Notes: a model not told the origin generated them from the sequence alone. A DNA stretch of 64,000 nucleotides from an uncultured Flavobacteriales bacterium (GCA_903837495.1 CAILUT010000063.1:1-64000), one strand, 5' to 3'. Counted from the first letter of the stretch, positions 25,530 to 35,572 are shown. A program made the numbers and translations.

Positions 25530-26816
25530 TCAAGCCCTAAGCCCTTGTCGGACCAAATCGAGGAAGGTCCAGACCTCTAGATGCGTGTTGTAGAGGGGCA
25601 CGGGGGCTATTCGCACCACGTTGGGCTCGCGCCAATCGGCTATGACTCCGGCGCGGCTAAGCCAATCGAAGAAACTTTTGCCCCGGCCTGGGAAAACCAA
25701 GCTGGACTGACAGCCGCGGTCGGGCAGGGATTCGGGGGTCAAACAATCTAAGCTGCCGGCCGGCAAATCCTGTTGCAGAGCGTGGTAAGCCTGCAGAAAA
25801 AACCGAACCAAACTCTCGCGCTTGGCCTGCAGGCGGTCTTGCCCTGCCTCGGCAAACAAAGCCAAAGAAGCGCGCTGAGCCGCCATATTCATAACGGGAG
25901 CGTTGCTGTGTTGCCAGGCTTCGGCGGTGTGGGCGGGCTGCATGTGCCTTCCCATCAAAAAGCGGGTATCGGGTTGGTGCCCCCACCAGCCTTCCAGCCT
26001 GGGAATGTCGGATTTTCCCAGATGTTTTTCGTGCACAAAAATGCCTGCCGCAGCTCCGGGCCCGCTGTTCAAGTATTTGTACGAGCACCAGGCGGCAAAA
26101 TCGATGTTCCAATCGTGCAGCGACAGCGGCACGTTGCCAATGGCATGGGCCAAATCGGTGCCCATGTTGGCCCCCACCCGATGGGCCGCCTTTGCGATGT
26201 TCTGCAGGTCAAAAAATTGGCCGGTCAGGTAATTTACTCCCCCCAACATAACCAAAGCCAGGGAAGCCCCCAGGGCTTCGATTTGCGCTAGGATATCATC
26301 GGTACGCAAGGTGTGCTCGCCGGGGCGGGGATGGATTTCTACAACGGCTTGAGCGGGGTCAAAGCCGTGCCAACGCGCCTGAGAGTCGAGCGCATAAAAG
26401 TCGCTGGGAAAGCTGCTGCCTTCGCATAGAATTTTGAATCGGGTAGAACTGGGCCGATAAAAAGAAGCCAAGAGAAAATGAAGGTTTGCTGTGAGGCTGC
26501 CCATGGCTACCACTTCTTGGGGCTGAGCGCCGAGCAAAGGGGCCAGCCAATCCGAGAAAGGTTGGTGGAAAGACACCCAGGGCTGAGGGCCTTGAAAATG
26601 TCCTTCAACCCCATATTGGCTCCAGGTATCGAGTTCTTGCGTTAAGCTATCGCGGGCGGCCAAAGGCATAAGGCCCAAGGAATTCCCGGTAAAATAGATG
26701 GAATTGGAATCGTGCAGCTTTGGGTAAGCAAAGCGGGCGCGAAAAGAGGCAAGCGGGTCGGCCAGGTCTTGGCTCAGGGCTACCTGTTTTAGGCGTGCAA
26801 AGGGAGATGGAATCAT
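25530..26816 (-). CDS. kynU: Kynureninase
   Basis: A 428-residue PLP-dependent hydrolase that splits kynurenine to anthranilate and alanine, or 3-hydroxykynurenine to 3-hydroxyanthranilate. The PLP lysine is Lys247 in CSYKYLNSGPG. Asp221 (GTDLAHAIGN) should bind the pyridine nitrogen. YFTGNSLGLMP near residue 41 is the family's N-terminal signature. No other kynurenine-pathway gene is in the window, so its role (NAD synthesis or tryptophan breakdown) is open. It overlaps the upstream gene by 4 bp and is translationally coupled to it. Confidence 0.96.
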   Translation of the reverse strand: MIPSPFARLKQVALSQDLADPLASFRARFAYPKLHDSNSIYFTGNSLGLMPLAARDSLTQELDTWSQYGVEGHFQGPQPWVSFHQPFSDWLAPLLGAQPQEVVAMGSLTANLHFLLASFYRPSSTRFKILCEGSSFPSDFYALDSQARWHGFDPAQAVVEIHPRPGEHTLRTDDILAQIEALGASLALVMLGGVNYLTGQFFDLQNIAKAAHRVGANMGTDLAHAIGNVPLSLHDWNIDFAAWCSYKYLNSGPGAAAGIFVHEKHLGKSDIPRLEGWWGHQPDTRFLMGRHMQPAHTAEAWQHSNAPVMNMAAQRASLALFAEAGQDRLQAKRESLVRFFLQAYHALQQDLPAGSLDCLTPESLPDRGCQSSLVFPGRGKSFFDWLSRAGVIADWREPNVVRIAPVPLYNTHLEVWTFLDLVRQGLRA

Positions 26817-27496
26817 TGAATAAAATAATAACGTACCACCATGCCGGCGGCGATGGCGGGAACGGCGGTCATTAGGGCATTTCTGAGTTTTCGTTTTCCG
26901 GCTTGCAGGCGGTAGCCTTCTTGAAACAGGGGGTCGTTAACAAAAGGAGTATCGGTTGGGCTTATGGCTTGAATTCCCGGCGGCAGGGTGTCGGCGGCAT
27001 AGGGGCCAAACATATTGCCTGGGCCGTGTTCTAAGACGCGTTCGGCCTTTGGAGGCATGTAGGCCTGGCCAACCATGAACAAGAGGGCCGGGCCGGGGGC
27101 CCAGAAGTAATTTAAGACAAGGGACGCGGAACCAAACAAGCCACCACCGATGTAGGAATATACGGATTCGTAGTTTTTTCGGGCAGACCGTCGTCCGAAC
27201 ACAAAAGCACGGGCTTCGTTTTCAGTGAGTTCAAAATTTCGGAGGGTGCTGTCTTGCCGGTACAAAACGGATTCGCCGTTTGAGTCGGTGAATGAAAAAA
27301 CAGAATAGGCAGGAATGGCTTTAATGGGGCCTTTTCCCGCCTTTTTTTGGTAATAGACCACCCCGGCGGCGGGTTTAAAGTCCAAGAACCCGGCTTGGAT
27401 TTCGCGGCCGTTCATGCATAGAATCTGGCCCTGTGCCAGCAGCAAAGGGTTGAGGCCGAAACCGAGAAAGAATAGAAAGAGAAAGACTGTTCGCAT
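26813..27496 (-). CDS. Exported hypothetical protein coupled to kynU
   Basis: A 227-residue protein with a signal peptide (ends LLLAQGQ). The first half looks like a small beta domain (QILCMNGREIQAGFLDFK), followed by one or two hydrophobic segments (IGGGLFGSASLVLNYFWAPGPALLFMVGQAY and a C-terminal helix). I recognise no named family. The 4-bp overlap with kynU shows they share a transcript, but this gives no clear functional link. Confidence 0.65.
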   Translation of the reverse strand: MRTVFLFLFFLGFGLNPLLLAQGQILCMNGREIQAGFLDFKPAAGVVYYQKKAGKGPIKAIPAYSVFSFTDSNGESVLYRQDSTLRNFELTENEARAFVFGRRSARKNYESVYSYIGGGLFGSASLVLNYFWAPGPALLFMVGQAYMPPKAERVLEHGPGNMFGPYAADTLPPGIQAISPTDTPFVNDPLFQEGYRLQAGKRKLRNALMTAVPAIAAGMVVRYYFIQ

Positions 27497-27553
27497 GAGA
27501 TAAAAAGGTTAAGGCTAAGACGCAGAACCGCGCTTTCCACCAACAAATATGTT

Positions 27554-27561
27554 TAATTTTG
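27554..27561 (+). promoter_or_regulatory. Candidate -7 element for gcvP
   Basis: TAATTTTG, 29 nt before the gcvP start, at a normal Bacteroidota spacing. Confidence 0.45.
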
Positions 27562-27590
27562 CGTTGACTTAAAAACCCATTGTCAATTGT

Positions 27591-30464
27591 ATGCCGCACG
27601 CCACCTTTGTTGACCGACATTTAGGCCCCGATTCGGGGGAATTGCAACGCATGTTAAAAGCCGTTCAATCGGCTGATTTGGAGGGCCTTGTCTCTGAGGT
27701 TGTGCCCCCCGCCATCCGCTTAAAAAAGAAATTAGAATTGGATGTTCCAATGACCGAGGCAGCCTACCTTTCGCATGCCAAAGAATTGGCAAGCCAAAAT
27801 GTAGTGGCAAAGAATTTCTTGGGGCAGGGTTACTACAACAGCTACACTCCTTCGCCTATTTTGCGCAATATTTTTGAAAATCCGGGATGGTACACAGCGT
27901 ACACTCCGTATCAAGCGGAAATTGCCCAGGGTCGGATGCAAGCCATTTTGAACTATCAAACCATGGTCATGGATTTAACCGGCATGGATTTGGCGAATGC
28001 TTCGTTGTTGGATGAGGCTACGGCCGCGGCCGAGGCCATGTCGATGGTGTTGGGATTGCGCAACCGGGAGCAAGTAAAGGCAGACGCCATGAAGTTTTTT
28101 GTGAGCGACACGGTATATGCCCAGACCTACGATGTATTGTTGACTCGGAGTCAGCCTCTAGGCATAGAATTGGAGGTAGGTCCGATATCGGATTTCAAGC
28201 CGGGGCCAGCGTATTTTGGGGCTTTAGTATGCTATCCAGACTGCTGGGGCAGCGTAGGTCGTTTTTCGGAATTGGCAAGTGCCTGTGCCGCGCAATCGGT
28301 CAAGGTAGTGGTAAGCACCGATTTGTTGGCTTTAACCTTGCTTACACCTCCGGGTGAATGGGGTGCCGATGTGGTGGTGGGAAATTCCCAGCGCTTTGGC
28401 GTACCTATGGGATTTGGGGGTCCGCATGCTGCGTTTTTTGCTTGCCGCAAAGAATATTCGCGTCAAATTCCAGGGCGCATTATTGGTGTAACGGTAGATG
28501 CCCAAGGCAAACCGGCACTGCGTATGGCCTTGCAAACGCGAGAACAGCATATACGCCGCGACAAAGCCACCTCAAATATTTGTACGGCTCAGGCCCTGCT
28601 GGCCATCATGGCAGGAATGTATGCGGTGTACCATGGGGCCGAGGGGCTTCGGTCTATTGCCCTTGACACCGCAAGCAAAGCAGAGGTTTTAAGCAACGCC
28701 CTACAAGGGTTGGGCTACAGCCTAATGGGCGGAGCGCGGTTTGATACGTTGGCGGTGGTTGCCGACTCGAAAACAGAACGCGTGCTGACACAATGTCGAG
28801 AGCAGGCCATCAATATTTATCGGCACGACAACGGCTACCTTACCATATCGGTAGATGAAACAACCGGCACCGAAGATTTAAATGCCCTAATACATGTATT
28901 TGCAGAAGTAGCCGGCTTGGCGGCACCGGTTTTAACCACCCAGTCGTTGGAGGGGGTTTCGGTGTCTATACCTGAGGATTTGCGAAGAACATCGGCCTTC
29001 TTAACCCATCCTGTTTTCAATCAACATCGGTCTGAAACCGAATTGATGCGGTACATCAAGCAGCTGGAAAGAAAGGACATTGCGTTAAATTTCAGCATGA
29101 TTGCATTGGGTTCTTGCACCATGAAGTTGAATGCGGCTTCGGAATTGATGCCTTTAAGTTGGCCTGAATTTCAAGCCATTCACCCTTTTGCTCCTGCCGA
29201 GCAAACCCAAGGGTATCAGGCCATGATTGACAAATTGGCCACCGATTTGGCCGAGATTACAGGTTTTGATGAGGTGTCCTTGCAGCCCAACAGTGGAGCT
29301 CAGGGTGAATATGCGGGGTTGATGGTGATTCGGGCCTACCATTTGAGCCGGGGCGACCAGCAACGGAAGGTTGCCCTTATTCCATCGTCGGCGCACGGCA
29401 CCAACCCGGCCTCGGCCGTGATGGCCGGCATGAACGTGGTGGTAGTGGCTTGCGATGAAAAAGGCAACATTGACCTTGCCGATTTGCGTACCAAAGCCGA
29501 GAAGCACAGCCATGAATTGTCTTGCCTAATGATTACCTACCCTTCTACCCACGGGGTTTTTGAGGAAGGGGTTATAGAGGTAACCAAAATCATTCACGAG
29601 CACGGAGGGCAGGTGTACATGGATGGAGCCAACATGAATGCCCAGGTAGGTTTAACCTCGCCAGCAAACATTGGGGCCGATGTTTGCCATTTGAATTTGC
29701 ACAAGACTTTTGCCATTCCGCATGGCGGTGGCGGCCCTGGTATGGGGCCGATTGGAGTTAAGGCTCACTTAGCGCCCTTTTTGCCTGGCCACCATGAACG
29801 CCGCGTGGGCGGAGAACAAGCCATCCCGGCGGTTTCGGCGGCGCCTTGGGGCAGCACCCTGATTTTGTTGATTTCCTATGGCTACATTCGAATGCTAGGA
29901 GCCGAAGGGCTAACCCGCTCAACCCAAGTTGCCATATTGAATGCCAACTTTATGAAAGCCATGTTGGAGCCCCACTACCCGGTGCTGTATAGCGCTGAAA
30001 ACGGCAGGGTGGCCCACGAATTCATTTTGGATTGCCGCGGATTTAAAAAGGCTGGAATTGAAGTGGTTGACATTGCCAAGCGATTGATGGATTATGGCTT
30101 TCATGCGCCTACCGTAAGTTTTCCGGTGGCGGGCACCTTAATGATTGAGCCGACCGAGAGCGAAAGCATGGAAGAAATGCAGCGGTTTTGCGATGCTTTG
30201 ATTCAAATTCGCCAGGAAATCAAAGAAATTGAAATTGGATTGGCCGACCCACAAGACAATGTATTGAAGCATGCACCCCACACTTCGGTTGTGGCCACCC
30301 AAGACGATTGGACGCGCCCTTACAGCCGTAGAAAAGCCGTGTTCCCATTGCGGTATGTAGAAGAAAACAAATTTTGGCCCTCGGTAAGTCGGGTGGACGA
30401 TGCCCATGGCGACCGGAATTTGGTTTGTTCGTGTTTGCCTATGGAGGCGTATATGGAGCGGTAA
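27591..30464 (+). CDS. gcvP: Glycine dehydrogenase (decarboxylating), P protein
   Basis: A 957-residue single-chain P protein of the glycine cleavage system; it decarboxylates glycine with PLP and passes the aminomethyl group to GcvH. Both halves of the fused type are present. The N-terminal half begins FVDRHLGPD. The C-terminal half holds the PLP lysine, Lys705 in HLNLHKTFAIPHGGGGPG, and the SAHGTNPASA motif. Length matches E. coli GcvP. The H, T and L protein genes are not in the window. Confidence 0.97.
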   Translation: MPHATFVDRHLGPDSGELQRMLKAVQSADLEGLVSEVVPPAIRLKKKLELDVPMTEAAYLSHAKELASQNVVAKNFLGQGYYNSYTPSPILRNIFENPGWYTAYTPYQAEIAQGRMQAILNYQTMVMDLTGMDLANASLLDEATAAAEAMSMVLGLRNREQVKADAMKFFVSDTVYAQTYDVLLTRSQPLGIELEVGPISDFKPGPAYFGALVCYPDCWGSVGRFSELASACAAQSVKVVVSTDLLALTLLTPPGEWGADVVVGNSQRFGVPMGFGGPHAAFFACRKEYSRQIPGRIIGVTVDAQGKPALRMALQTREQHIRRDKATSNICTAQALLAIMAGMYAVYHGAEGLRSIALDTASKAEVLSNALQGLGYSLMGGARFDTLAVVADSKTERVLTQCREQAINIYRHDNGYLTISVDETTGTEDLNALIHVFAEVAGLAAPVLTTQSLEGVSVSIPEDLRRTSAFLTHPVFNQHRSETELMRYIKQLERKDIALNFSMIALGSCTMKLNAASELMPLSWPEFQAIHPFAPAEQTQGYQAMIDKLATDLAEITGFDEVSLQPNSGAQGEYAGLMVIRAYHLSRGDQQRKVALIPSSAHGTNPASAVMAGMNVVVVACDEKGNIDLADLRTKAEKHSHELSCLMITYPSTHGVFEEGVIEVTKIIHEHGGQVYMDGANMNAQVGLTSPANIGADVCHLNLHKTFAIPHGGGGPGMGPIGVKAHLAPFLPGHHERRVGGEQAIPAVSAAPWGSTLILLISYGYIRMLGAEGLTRSTQVAILNANFMKAMLEPHYPVLYSAENGRVAHEFILDCRGFKKAGIEVVDIAKRLMDYGFHAPTVSFPVAGTLMIEPTESESMEEMQRFCDALIQIRQEIKEIEIGLADPQDNVLKHAPHTSVVATQDDWTRPYSRRKAVFPLRYVEENKFWPSVSRVDDAHGDRNLVCSCLPMEAYMER

Positions 30465-30602
30465 CGGCGGCGCAGCGACGCAGCGACGTTCGAGGCCTTA
30501 GGTATTCCGCAGCGGCGCACCACGGTTGGACGCTGTAGCGAGGCCGTCGCTGTTCCGCAGCGGCGCAGCACGGTACGGCCCCGCAACGCCGCCGCCGCGG
30601 CG
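30465..30602. repeat. Short GC-rich repeats between convergent genes
   Basis: ttccgcagcggcgca followed by ccacggt or gcacggt occurs twice (about 30508 and 30550), with a cgcagcgacg repeat before it. It does not resemble the other repeat families here. It fills the gap between gcvP and the next gene and may fold to stop transcription. Confidence 0.5.
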
Positions 30603-31481
30603 TTAAATTTCAAAATTGAACTTGGCATAGGTTAGGGCGTTTCGCCCCTCAACGCGAACGCTGTATTGTCCAAGGGGCAGCTCTTCGGCAGCGAACTTCA
30701 GCGGCAAGGTGTATCTGCCGGGGGCCTGCCCGGGAATAAACACCAAGGTTTTTTGTATGCGGCCTTGTGCATCGATCACCTGAATCCGTATGTCGTCGGT
30801 CTGTGCCAGCTCGTACTTTAAATCGCCCTTAATTTCATCGGCAATTCCCGAAAATAAAATGGGGCTGCTTGGGTCGGCCGGGCGGTATTTTATTTGGTAC
30901 CAAGGCTCCGACTGCCCACTTTTTATTGTCATCAATCGCATTAGCTTCTGCCTAGATAGGGCATCAAGGCCCTCTACCTCCAAGCTGGCAATCGACATGT
31001 CGTTGGTAAAGGCCCAAACCAGGTTTTGCATGTTGATGTTTTGTTCCCAGCCCAATTCCTGTATTTGCTGCAACATGGCCGCCAAGGCGGAGCTTGCCCT
31101 TCCGCCCATCGTAAAGTCTGTGGTTCCGTCTGAGGCCGACATTTTGGGTTGATCGCCGCACAACGCATTCACATACACAGGCCGTTCTTCGCCCGGAGCC
31201 AGCCGTATGGTTTTTTGGCGGGTGGCAATCAAGGGCTGATAGGCGGCATTGGTCGGTGTAAATATTTGGCCTGGATCTACATGAAACACCACCGTGTCGC
31301 GGCTGCGGTTTTTAACCTCCAGCTTTAGCTTTTGGCCTGAGTACAGTTCTTCCACCGAACCTCGGCAAGTTATTAGCCTTCGCTTTACTGCGGTTTCAAT
31401 GGATTGGCTTTTTTGAGCTGGGAGGCTTCCCAGCAAGCATCCGGACAGCATCAGTACCGGTATGGCTGTTTTAATGTGCAT
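30603..31481 (-). CDS. Exported hypothetical protein, third gene of a secreted-protein operon
   Basis: A 292-residue protein with a signal peptide (MHIKTAIPVLMLSGCLLGSLPAQ). Residues ~45-110 look like an immunoglobulin-type fold (VKNRSRDTVVFHVDPGQIF, RLAPGEERPVYVNALCGDQP). The last ~90 residues resemble a FlgD/T9SS-like beta domain (IDAQGRIQKTL ... LPLGQYSVRVEGRNALTYAKF) but without the usual sorting signature. Not a family I can name. It follows the upstream gene by 7 bp. Confidence 0.65.
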   Translation of the reverse strand: MHIKTAIPVLMLSGCLLGSLPAQKSQSIETAVKRRLITCRGSVEELYSGQKLKLEVKNRSRDTVVFHVDPGQIFTPTNAAYQPLIATRQKTIRLAPGEERPVYVNALCGDQPKMSASDGTTDFTMGGRASSALAAMLQQIQELGWEQNINMQNLVWAFTNDMSIASLEVEGLDALSRQKLMRLMTIKSGQSEPWYQIKYRPADPSSPILFSGIADEIKGDLKYELAQTDDIRIQVIDAQGRIQKTLVFIPGQAPGRYTLPLKFAAEELPLGQYSVRVEGRNALTYAKFNFEI

Positions 31482-31488
31482 GGTTGAT

Positions 31489-32205
31489 TTATTTAAGGGT
31501 GATTAAATCTTTGGGTTGATTGGAAACGGGTTTTAGCATGTCCGCGCTGGCTTTTAGGGCCTTTGGTTCCGGCAAAAAGGGCAAAAAGGCGTTTCGGCGC
31601 ATTTCGCCCGCCGTGGCTTGCAATGCATACCGTTGCCCACGGGCATCGATTAGTGTTCCTTCAATGCGGGCCAAGGCCGAAACGCTGCCACAGGGTATGC
31701 GCAATTTGCCGGTTTTGGAGTCGGGCAAAATACGGGCCGCCATCTGAAGGTTGTCTTGCCACCAAATCAGGTTTTCGGCCTTGAATCCCCGCGGCAAATC
31801 CAAAAGGGTTTCCCCTTTTACTTCCGTTTCTTTCATCAAGGCATACAGCCCTCGGCATTGCACATAAAACACAAAGTACGCATGCGAACCCAGCACTTTA
31901 GGCTTTAGGTTGCCCGAGGTTTTTAACCAGCGGTCGGTGGGTACATCCCAGCGGTACAAGGCCGCTGTATGCTTTCGCCCCTTTTTGGTTTGTGGGCACA
32001 AAATCTGCTGGGGACTTTCCAAGCACAACAGGCTGTCAAGTTCAAAATTCAGGGCCGTTACCATGTGCAATAAGCTCCCCTTTTCGTCCATGGTATGCCG
32101 TCCCGCCGAAGCCTGTTCAAAGGTCAGGGTTTGGTAAGGAAAATCTTGGGCGCTCAACATGCCTAGGGCCGACAGGGCGAACAATAGAAAGGTGCGGGTT
32201 TTCAT
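31489..32205 (-). CDS. Exported hypothetical protein, second gene of the operon
   Basis: A 238-residue protein with a signal peptide (MKTRTFLLFALSALGMLSAQ). The mature region is mixed alpha/beta with no motif I recognise. It contains a ~40-residue basic stretch near residue 70 (CPQTKKGRKHTAALYRW). Only 3 bp separate it from the first gene and 7 bp from the third, so the three are almost certainly co-translated. Confidence 0.62.
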   Translation of the reverse strand: MKTRTFLLFALSALGMLSAQDFPYQTLTFEQASAGRHTMDEKGSLLHMVTALNFELDSLLCLESPQQILCPQTKKGRKHTAALYRWDVPTDRWLKTSGNLKPKVLGSHAYFVFYVQCRGLYALMKETEVKGETLLDLPRGFKAENLIWWQDNLQMAARILPDSKTGKLRIPCGSVSALARIEGTLIDARGQRYALQATAGEMRRNAFLPFLPEPKALKASADMLKPVSNQPKDLITLK

Positions 32206-32208
32206 GGC

Positions 32209-33294
32209 TTATTGGTTTTGGGTTGAAGGGGGTGCCGGACTCAGGCTTTTGCGGCCAATTTTAATGTTAAGGTCTTTGCTTTTGCGGCGGCTTTGCTTGC
32301 GCAGTTCTGACAGCAGCCAATCGGCATTCACAACCTGCACCTCGCCGTGAGAATCTACTGTTTCTAAGCTGCAGCCTTGAATAAGGGCCTGTTCGGGCAA
32401 ATAAAAGGCAATGCTGCGCTGGTCAAGACTGCACTGTCCGGCCTGCATGCCCATGGGGTTTTCCATCCACAGTCGGCCCGATAAAACCGCAAGGCGGGGG
32501 TCCATTTTCAGGTTGAGCTGCCTTGTATTTCCTTTCATGGGTGCCATTAAGGCCAGCAAGCCCTGTGCCGGCAAAGGGGTCCGCAAGAAGGATTGTTTCC
32601 CGATTTTTGCCTTTTGAAACGGACTTTTTTCCCAGGTGCCCATCAATTTGTCGTACACATAGGGCAGCATTTGGCCCCATTCCCGTTCGGCAGGCAGGGC
32701 CAGAAAAACCTCAACCTGAATTCCTTCGGGGTGCGAAATCACCTCGAATACCGAGGTCGAAACCATGTTTTTGCCCGCTTCGTTCACCAAAATGGGGGCT
32801 TGTTCGGGCTGGTCGATGCGCCGCAGTTCCACTTTGTCGGCCAAATGGCTTTCTTTGGTTTTCATGCGCAGCCTAAAGCCTGTTTTGGCCACCACATCGG
32901 TGTCGGCTTCTACCACATCAGGTTGGTCTTGTTTTACCTGGGTCAATTCCTTCAGCGATAAAAAGACGCCGGGGTTTTTGCTGGTTGCGCTTATGTGAAT
33001 TTCTATTTGCTGGTCGCTGAGGCCTTCTTCGTGCAGCCAACGCCGTACCGACTGTGCTTGGGCCTGGGCCAATCCGGGGCCTTTTTTGGGGTTTGAGGCG
33101 GTATATCTCCCTTCCACAAACACCTTCTCTGATAAGTAAAACCGCTGGTTAAGCCTGCCCAGCTGTTTGTAATGTTCTTCGGAAAGGCTTGTGTGACCTT
33201 GGGCAAATTCAATTTCCAGAATCAAGGTTGGGGATTGAGCCCTTAGCAGCGGGGCGGCGATCAAGCCCATAAACAGCACAAGGTACGGCTTCAT
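32209..33294 (-). CDS. Exported protein with OmpA-like N-terminal region, first gene of the operon
   Basis: A 361-residue protein with a signal peptide (ends LLRAQ). Residues ~25-100 resemble a divergent OmpA C-terminal fold (IEFAQGHTSLSEEHYKQL ... VFVEGRYTASNPKKG ... AQAQSVRRWLHEEGLSD), which in other proteins binds peptidoglycan; the classical Asp/Arg ligand pair is not clear. The rest has no recognised family and ends with a basic tail (RKQSRRKSKDL). It leads an operon with two further exported unknowns, suggesting an envelope complex. Confidence 0.62.
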   Translation of the reverse strand: MKPYLVLFMGLIAAPLLRAQSPTLILEIEFAQGHTSLSEEHYKQLGRLNQRFYLSEKVFVEGRYTASNPKKGPGLAQAQAQSVRRWLHEEGLSDQQIEIHISATSKNPGVFLSLKELTQVKQDQPDVVEADTDVVAKTGFRLRMKTKESHLADKVELRRIDQPEQAPILVNEAGKNMVSTSVFEVISHPEGIQVEVFLALPAEREWGQMLPYVYDKLMGTWEKSPFQKAKIGKQSFLRTPLPAQGLLALMAPMKGNTRQLNLKMDPRLAVLSGRLWMENPMGMQAGQCSLDQRSIAFYLPEQALIQGCSLETVDSHGEVQVVNADWLLSELRKQSRRKSKDLNIKIGRKSLSPAPPSTQNQ

Positions 33295-33435
33295 AGTTCA
33301 AGGATTGTAGAGGTTTGAAGCGTCGCGGTGTGTCGATAGGCAATGGGTTTTTATTCAATAACGCTAAAGAACGTTAAATTGATATGCAGGCCATTAAAAA
33401 TGCGGGTGGGGTGGGCCTTTGCGGCAGCGGGGGGC

Positions 33436-35568
33436 TTAATCTACCTTGAGCGACCAGTGCAATCGGCCACAGCTGAGCACGTACATTCCTGGGGGCAGAG
33501 CAGGTTCAATGTGGCTGCTGCGGTCGGCAAACAAGCGAATTTGCCGAAGGCGCCGACCATGTTGGTCATGCAATTCGGCCATTTTTCCTTCTGCTGGCCA
33601 ATCTTGGCTATTCATTTGAATCTTTCCTGAACTGGGGTTTGGGAAAACAAACACTTGGTTTCCGTGGCTGTTCAAAACCATATTGCTCAGATTGAGTGCT
33701 CGGTGTACCGCAGCAAGGGCATCTATTTTTCCGTGGCCCCATTGAACGTGTCCAGAATCGGGCAAATCGCCGGTGCGCAGGTCTTCTCGGGCGGTTTGCC
33801 GCAAAATGTCGCGGACTTCTTCGGCGCTTAAATTGGGATTGGCTTGCAGAACCAATGCCGCCACACCGGCAGCGGCAGGCGAAGCCATAGATGTGCCGCT
33901 GGCTTTGCCAAAGGGATAGTTTCGGCCGTTGAACGAAACCGAGGCCGCAAAGGTGTAGGAGGCGTTGGTGTAGGAATTTACGGCCGAGGTAATGTTTCCA
34001 CCGGGCGCCGAAACGTCGGGCTTCATTTTTCCGGTAATCAAGGGGCCTTTGCTGCTAAACAAAGACAAAAAACCATTGGCCATGGGGCTTCCGGGGGCCG
34101 GAAAAAATTCGGGAGTGTGCGAGGCCACCGACAGCACCGAGGCTCCCGCCGCCGGCTCTCCAATTCCATAATCGCGGTTGCCCGCGGCCCAACCGTTCAC
34201 CCAAGCGGAAAAAGGCATGCCCCAATTGCCTACTCCGTTGTTTAATTCGGTTACATTCCATGCATGCAAGGTACCCGAAGCCGCGGTGGCTACCATGTTC
34301 AGCTTTAGGTTTCCCGAAATCTGTTGAACCTTGATTTGAGCGTGGGGCCGCTGGTTTATTGGGTGGGCCGCTTCCAGCAACACCGAAATGCGTAGGCTGT
34401 CTCCGCCCGCATAAATTACCGTGTCTGGAAAAACCGCCGGTCCTTGGTTGCTTTGGTACCAAGTGCTGGAGGCCAAGTATTGGTTCGATGCATTGCGCAG
34501 CTCCAATTGAAGGGCAAAAGGTTTGTTGGGCTGGCCCCAAAAGCTCAAACATTGCCCCCACATGTTGGGGTGGGCAGAATACGGATACATTTCGATTCCG
34601 CTGCGCAGGGTGTCGCCCGTAAATTCATGGCTCAGGTGGAAATTCACATCGCCGTTGTTTCCGGCCGACGAAACAAATACTACTCCTTGGAGAGCTAGGG
34701 CGTCCATGGCTTGGCTCAACAGGGATTGCCCGTCAAGGGTTCCAAAATAATAGAGGCCCCAACTCATGTTTACCACCAAGCGTTTGTTGGCTTGATCGGC
34801 CTTTTGCTTCATCCATTGAAAGGCGTCCAAAACGGCTCCGGCGTCCACCAAAAAGGTAACCAAAAGGAGGTCGGCTTCGGGGGCCATTCCCACATGATTG
34901 GTTCCGGCTCCCGCGCCTGCGGCAATTCCGGCCACATGGGTTCCGTGGTAGTGAACGGCGTAAATGTTAGAGGTGTCGCTGCCGGCTTGCAGCAATTCGG
35001 CGGGGTTGCTGTATTCGGTGCCGTAGCCAAAACCGGGTGCGGGGCCCGATTGCTTGAACTGATCCCAAGCCGCCAGAATTCGGGTTTGCTGCAAGGCGCT
35101 GTCGTAAAAAGTAGGGTGGGTATAGTCAAACCCCCAATCGGTAATTCCAATTACAACGTCTTTTCCGCGCAGGGGAGCGGGCAAAGAAAGGCCTTGATGC
35201 ACGCTGTCGGCCCGGGTGTCTTTTCGGGCCCGTTCTAAGCTGGGTTGGGCTTTGGGTGCTGCCACGGCCAGATTGATTCCGGGCAAGTCCAGCAACAGAT
35301 CGGTCTTTCCAACTGGAATTTTAAGGGAAATCACGCCTCCGGCTTGTGCGCCGACCAAAATTCCGGCCTTTTGGGCTTGTTGTGCCGAAAACGCGGGGTT
35401 GACTTTGGCCAAAACCGACCAATAGGATTTACCTTGAATGGAAATTTCAGACAAGGCGGCAGGCCGCTGCCCTTTTAGGGTGCTTAGCAGCAAGGCATCT
35501 AAGGATTGAGCCGACAAATTTGGGCGCAGGGCCGCGGTTAAAAGCAAAAAAGAGAGAACAAAGCGCAT
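33436..35568 (-). CDS. Subtilisin-like serine protease with T9SS sorting domain
   Basis: A 710-residue surface or secreted S8 protease. After a signal peptide (ends NLSAQ) comes a ~110-residue pro-region. The triad is Asp144 (GITDWGFDYTHP), His208 (HGTHVAG) and Ser560 (GTSMASPAAAG). A beta domain is inserted before the Ser region (~330-450). The C-terminal ~75 residues are a type A sorting domain (VFVFPNPSSGKIQ ... LPPGMYVLSC), marking export by the type IX system. A TACTTTTG element is only 4 nt before the ATG. It is upstream of the three-gene operon on the same strand, with 141 bp between. Confidence 0.93.
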   Translation of the reverse strand: MRFVLSFLLLTAALRPNLSAQSLDALLLSTLKGQRPAALSEISIQGKSYWSVLAKVNPAFSAQQAQKAGILVGAQAGGVISLKIPVGKTDLLLDLPGINLAVAAPKAQPSLERARKDTRADSVHQGLSLPAPLRGKDVVIGITDWGFDYTHPTFYDSALQQTRILAAWDQFKQSGPAPGFGYGTEYSNPAELLQAGSDTSNIYAVHYHGTHVAGIAAGAGAGTNHVGMAPEADLLLVTFLVDAGAVLDAFQWMKQKADQANKRLVVNMSWGLYYFGTLDGQSLLSQAMDALALQGVVFVSSAGNNGDVNFHLSHEFTGDTLRSGIEMYPYSAHPNMWGQCLSFWGQPNKPFALQLELRNASNQYLASSTWYQSNQGPAVFPDTVIYAGGDSLRISVLLEAAHPINQRPHAQIKVQQISGNLKLNMVATAASGTLHAWNVTELNNGVGNWGMPFSAWVNGWAAGNRDYGIGEPAAGASVLSVASHTPEFFPAPGSPMANGFLSLFSSKGPLITGKMKPDVSAPGGNITSAVNSYTNASYTFAASVSFNGRNYPFGKASGTSMASPAAAGVAALVLQANPNLSAEEVRDILRQTAREDLRTGDLPDSGHVQWGHGKIDALAAVHRALNLSNMVLNSHGNQVFVFPNPSSGKIQMNSQDWPAEGKMAELHDQHGRRLRQIRLFADRSSHIEPALPPGMYVLSCGRLHWSLKVD

Positions 35569-35572
35569 GCTT

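Noticed and set aside
27497-27590. Glycine riboswitch upstream of gcvP
   Set aside because: The space is under 100 bp and no tandem aptamer-like pairing was seen.
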